Shown: positions 35,297 to 36,923 of the stretch, one piece after another
Layout of the letters: every line of letters begins with the position of its first letter
How positions within the stretch are numbered: the first letter of the stretch is position 1
NCBI GenBank assembly: GCA_030426785.1
Contig: JAUHXY010000008.1
Coordinates: forward strand, 1 to 36,923
From: a bacterium
GTDB lineage: Bacteria > Planctomycetota > UBA1135 > GCA-002686595
Length of the DNA: 36,923 nucleotides
Reading direction: 5' to 3'
The notes under the pieces: model-generated
What the model was told of the DNA's origin: nothing
The model's input: the letters and a program-made list of their open reading frames with translations, nothing else
Databases searched by the model: none
Translations under genes and position numbers: made by a program

Positions 35297-35947
35297 TCAA
35301 AGTTCGATCCGGCGGAAGTCCACCAACACGTCCGCCTTCACGAACGCGACCCCGCAGTCTCCGCCTCGCAGGGCGCCGATCAGATCTCGTCGTAGGCGCA
35401 GGTGCCGACGACGCCCGGGTTCGGTTTCGATCAGGGCTCGGGGACGAGGATCTTGGGCGCGTCCCCAAGGTTCGGTAACTTCGAGCAGGCGCGCGGGGGT
35501 CGCCTCCAAAGGAGCCCCGGGGAACGCGCGGTCCCGGCGCCGCCGGCGGCCCAGCGAAAGCAGCGCGGGCACCACGAAGAACAACATCATGCCGCTCTGC
35601 GGCCCGCCCACCCCGCGGCTCGCGATGGCCCCCATGGCGATGCCGGCGAAGATCAAAAGGATCAATCCTTGCAAGGGCGTGCCTTCGCGGCGCTCCTGCG
35701 GAATGGGTTGCTCTGGGCCTTCGTCCAAAAAGCGCTCCAAATCCGGGTGCGCGTACAGCCGGTCCCAAACGGGGTCGCCCGTGGAGGCGGATTGCGCCCG
35801 CGCTGGGCCCTGTCCCAGGCTCGGATGCGCCCCGGGCGTGTCAGCCCGCCAGGAACCATCTTGACTCGTGCGGTAGGGCGTGCCGCAATAGTCGCAGACG
35901 GTTTGCAGGGGCAGTGCGCGGGCACCGCAGTGTTTGCAGCGGGACAT
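35297..35947 (-). CDS. Zinc-ribbon membrane protein of unknown function
   Basis: A 216-residue protein. The N-terminus holds a zinc ribbon with C4-x2-C7 and C18-x2-C21 (SRCKHCGAR and VCDYCGTPY). A disordered linker follows to about residue 88. Two membrane helices lie at about 93-109 and 118-133, and the segment after them, RRRRRDR, is strongly basic and likely cytoplasmic. The last 70 residues form a small beta-rich domain (LLEVTEPWG to FVKADVLVDFRRIEL). I do not recognise the family. ATG 35947 is chosen because the ribbon begins right after it; an earlier frame from 36109 has no such support. Its stop lies 9 bases after the convergent CRTAC1 gene. Confidence 0.82.
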   Translation of the reverse strand: MSRCKHCGARALPLQTVCDYCGTPYRTSQDGSWRADTPGAHPSLGQGPARAQSASTGDPVWDRLYAHPDLERFLDEGPEQPIPQERREGTPLQGLILLIFAGIAMGAIASRGVGGPQSGMMLFFVVPALLSLGRRRRRDRAFPGAPLEATPARLLEVTEPWGRAQDPRPRALIETEPGRRRHLRLRRDLIGALRGGDCGVAFVKADVLVDFRRIEL

Positions 35948-36250
35948 GGTCGGAATCTGCGCAGCCGGTGGCGGGAACGCGGGCGCGTATCCTAGCGAGG
36001 CCGGGACCCGGAAGGCAGCCACGAAGGCTAGCCCCACGCCCGCAGCACGCCCAGCAAGTGAGACCCAATCCCGCCCAGCATCCGAAGGAGCGTGCCACCC
36101 CGATGACAATGCGGTGAGAGTCCGGCTGCGGCCACCCCTCCCGCCCTAGAACGACCATTTGGGAGGCGCAGCCGGTGGAACCTCGCCCAGAAGCCGCTAG
36201 GGTATGGGGGCGGGGCATAGGGCCCCGGACCGCTTCATCCCCCATCGAAT
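35948..36250. other. Intergenic region with structured element, divergent promoters expected
   Basis: These 303 bases separate the divergent zinc-ribbon and DUF4332 genes, so promoters for both should lie here. I cannot place one with confidence. The right half contains the 75-nt hairpin described separately, and a second short inverted repeat GGGGC/GCCCC just before the DUF4332 gene. The left part (35948-36110) shows no gene or repeat that I can support. Confidence 0.6.
36113..36187. other. 75-nt long hairpin, candidate structured RNA or leader element
   Basis: Three nested helices add up to 21 base pairs. GGTGAG (36113-36118) pairs with CTCGCC (36182-36187) with one G-T wobble. CCGGCTGCG (36122-36130) pairs perfectly with CGCAGCCGG (36167-36175). 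CCTCCC (36137-36142) pairs with GGGAGG (36161-36166). There is a 3x6 internal loop, a 6-base bulge on one side only and an 18-base terminal loop. On the plus strand it would lie in the leader of the DUF4332 gene, 63 bases before its ATG. No T-run follows. It does not match a riboswitch or ncRNA family I can name firmly. Confidence 0.5.
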
Positions 36251-36658
36251 ATGAACTACCCCATCGACGAAATCGAAGGCATCGGCCCCACCTTTGGTGA
36301 GAAGCTCAAGGCCGCCGGTGTGAACAACACGGGCGACTTGCTCAAGACCTGCTGCGACAAAAAAGGCCGCGACGGCTTGGCCGCCTCCACCGGCATCAGC
36401 TACGACAACCTGCTCAAGTGGGCCAACCGCGCCGACTTGATGCGCATCAACGGCGTCGGCAAGCAATTCAGTGAATTGCTGGAGAACGCCGGCGTGGACA
36501 CGGTCAAGGAGCTCGGCACCCGCCGCGCCGACAACTTGACCGCCAAGATGGAAGAGATCAACGCCGCCAAGAAATTGGCTCGTTCGACCCCCAAGCAAGA
36601 CCAAGTGGAAGGTTGGATCCAAGAAGCCAAGACCATGGATCCGATCATCACCCACTGA
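36251..36658 (+). CDS. DUF4332 helix-hairpin-helix protein
   Basis: A 135-residue cytoplasmic protein with two helix-hairpin-helix-like motifs: EGIGPTFGEKLKAAGV (9-24) and INGVGKQFSELLENAGV (66-82). This is the DUF4332 pattern, found mainly in Planctomycetota and Cyanobacteria. Such motifs usually bind DNA non-specifically, but no function is established for this family as far as I know. The ATG follows a leader containing a strong hairpin, and a terminator-like hairpin follows the stop by 24 bases, suggesting a single-gene transcript. No Shine-Dalgarno sequence precedes it. Confidence 0.9.
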   Translation: MNYPIDEIEGIGPTFGEKLKAAGVNNTGDLLKTCCDKKGRDGLAASTGISYDNLLKWANRADLMRINGVGKQFSELLENAGVDTVKELGTRRADNLTAKMEEINAAKKLARSTPKQDQVEGWIQEAKTMDPIITH

Positions 36659-36682
36659 TCGTTCTCAGAGCTCCTCGCTTTC

Positions 36683-36717
36683 CACGCCCGCGGCTTCGGC
36701 TGCGGGCGTGTTGCGTT
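36683..36717 (+). terminator. Probable terminator after the DUF4332 gene
   Basis: A 12-position stem (36683-36694 with 36699-36710, one G-T wobble) closes a TTCG tetraloop: CACGCCCGC pairs with GCGGGCGTG outside. Only a weak T-rich tail (TTGCGTT) follows on the plus strand. It lies between convergent genes and could serve both directions. Confidence 0.65.
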
Positions 36718-36726
36718 AAGGGCGAC

Positions 36727-36923
36727 TCAACGCCCGGACGCGGGCGGCCAGGGCAGGAACCCCTCTTGCTCCAGGCGCGCTCGAAACCCTGGGTCCATGG
36801 GCCGGCTGCCGCCCCCGTGCGGGTCGTAACACACCAAGAGCGCTCCGCCCTCGCACCAGATGGTTCCGTCCGGTCCCACGACCCGGTAGATCTGCTCGAA
36901 GGAGGAGGTCCCGATGCGCGTGG
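36727..36923 (-). CDS. Hotdog-fold acyl-CoA thioesterase (N-terminus beyond window)
   Basis: The last 65 codons of a gene entering from the right edge and ending at TGA 36727. The visible part starts TRIGTSSFEQIYRVVGPDG and continues IWCEGGALLVCYDP, then SRPMDPGFRARLE. This is the second half of a 4-hydroxybenzoyl-CoA thioesterase-type hotdog domain: the G-SSF strand, the EG-turn, the V-YD strand and the closing helix. The usual catalytic Asp or Glu near the N-terminus lies outside the window, so activity cannot be judged. The substrate is probably a short or medium acyl-CoA. Confidence 0.8.
   Translation of the reverse strand, partial: TRIGTSSFEQIYRVVGPDGTIWCEGGALLVCYDPHGGGSRPMDPGFRARLEQEGFLPWPPASGR

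Noticed and set aside
36101-36200. Cobalamin riboswitch in front of the DUF4332 gene
   Set aside because: GGTGAGAGTCC and a B12-box-like CCAGAAGCCGC are suggestive, but the conserved GGGAA and CCCGCxACTGT elements are absent or degraded, and the long perfect hairpin conflicts with the riboswitch fold.

Overview
The window is about 37 kb of GC-rich bacterial chromosome, densely coded on both strands. It has 22 substantially visible protein genes, one gene broken by a frameshift, and a gene cut off at each edge. I see no rRNA, tRNA, insertion sequence, prophage, CRISPR array or integrase. The best guess for the host is Planctomycetota. The reasons are a large CRTAC1-type lipoprotein with FG-GAP and ASPIC/UnbV modules, a sulfatase-fold lipoprotein beside a GT-C/TPR membrane protein, a surface protein made of carboxypeptidase-regulatory-like repeats, a DUF4332 helix-hairpin-helix protein, an ABC-2 permease fused to a CPBP protease domain, and a general lack of Shine-Dalgarno sequences. 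The phylum is inferred from this gene mix; no rRNA or marker gene proves it.

Layout: 1-4.4 kb holds metabolism and secretion: an aldehyde dehydrogenase cut by the left edge, an SDR oxidoreductase lacking the usual catalytic serine, NADP-type glutamate dehydrogenase (gdhA) and signal peptidase I (lepB). 4.5-8.9 kb is a tight ABC exporter operon: NatB-like permease, NatA-like ATPase, and a second permease carrying a C-terminal CPBP (Abi) domain. An EamA transporter converges on it. At 9.85-10.16 kb is a complete miniature transcription unit (promoter, 38-codon gene, intrinsic terminator) for a very basic peptide resembling ribosomal protein bTHX. apaH and a methyltransferase follow on the plus strand.

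11.8-16.2 kb is a four-gene minus-strand operon. It starts with a DprE2-like SDR and a DprE1-like flavoprotein, joined by a stop/start overlap, and continues with a PPK2 polyphosphate kinase and a THUMP-domain RNA methyltransferase. The first two genes look like the pair that epimerises polyprenyl-phosphoryl ribose to arabinose in mycobacteria, and this is the most interesting assignment in the window. 16.4-22.4 kb carries a Rep/UvrD helicase and a 1255-residue membrane-anchored coiled-coil protein.

22.5-35.3 kb encodes exported and envelope proteins. On the minus strand, in transcription order, are an M28 peptidase with many membrane segments, a GT-C/TPR protein, a sulfatase-fold lipoprotein with Thr where the catalytic Cys/Ser should be, and the frameshifted repeat protein. 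The CRTAC1 lipoprotein is divergent on the plus strand. 35.3-36.9 kb holds a zinc-ribbon membrane protein, an intergenic region with a strong 75-nt hairpin, the DUF4332 protein, a terminator and a partial hotdog thioesterase.

Most genes are ordinary housekeeping or envelope functions. The items most worth a second look are the DprE1/DprE2-like operon, the hidden basic peptide unit, the intergenic hairpin, the giant coiled coil and the atypical sulfatase.
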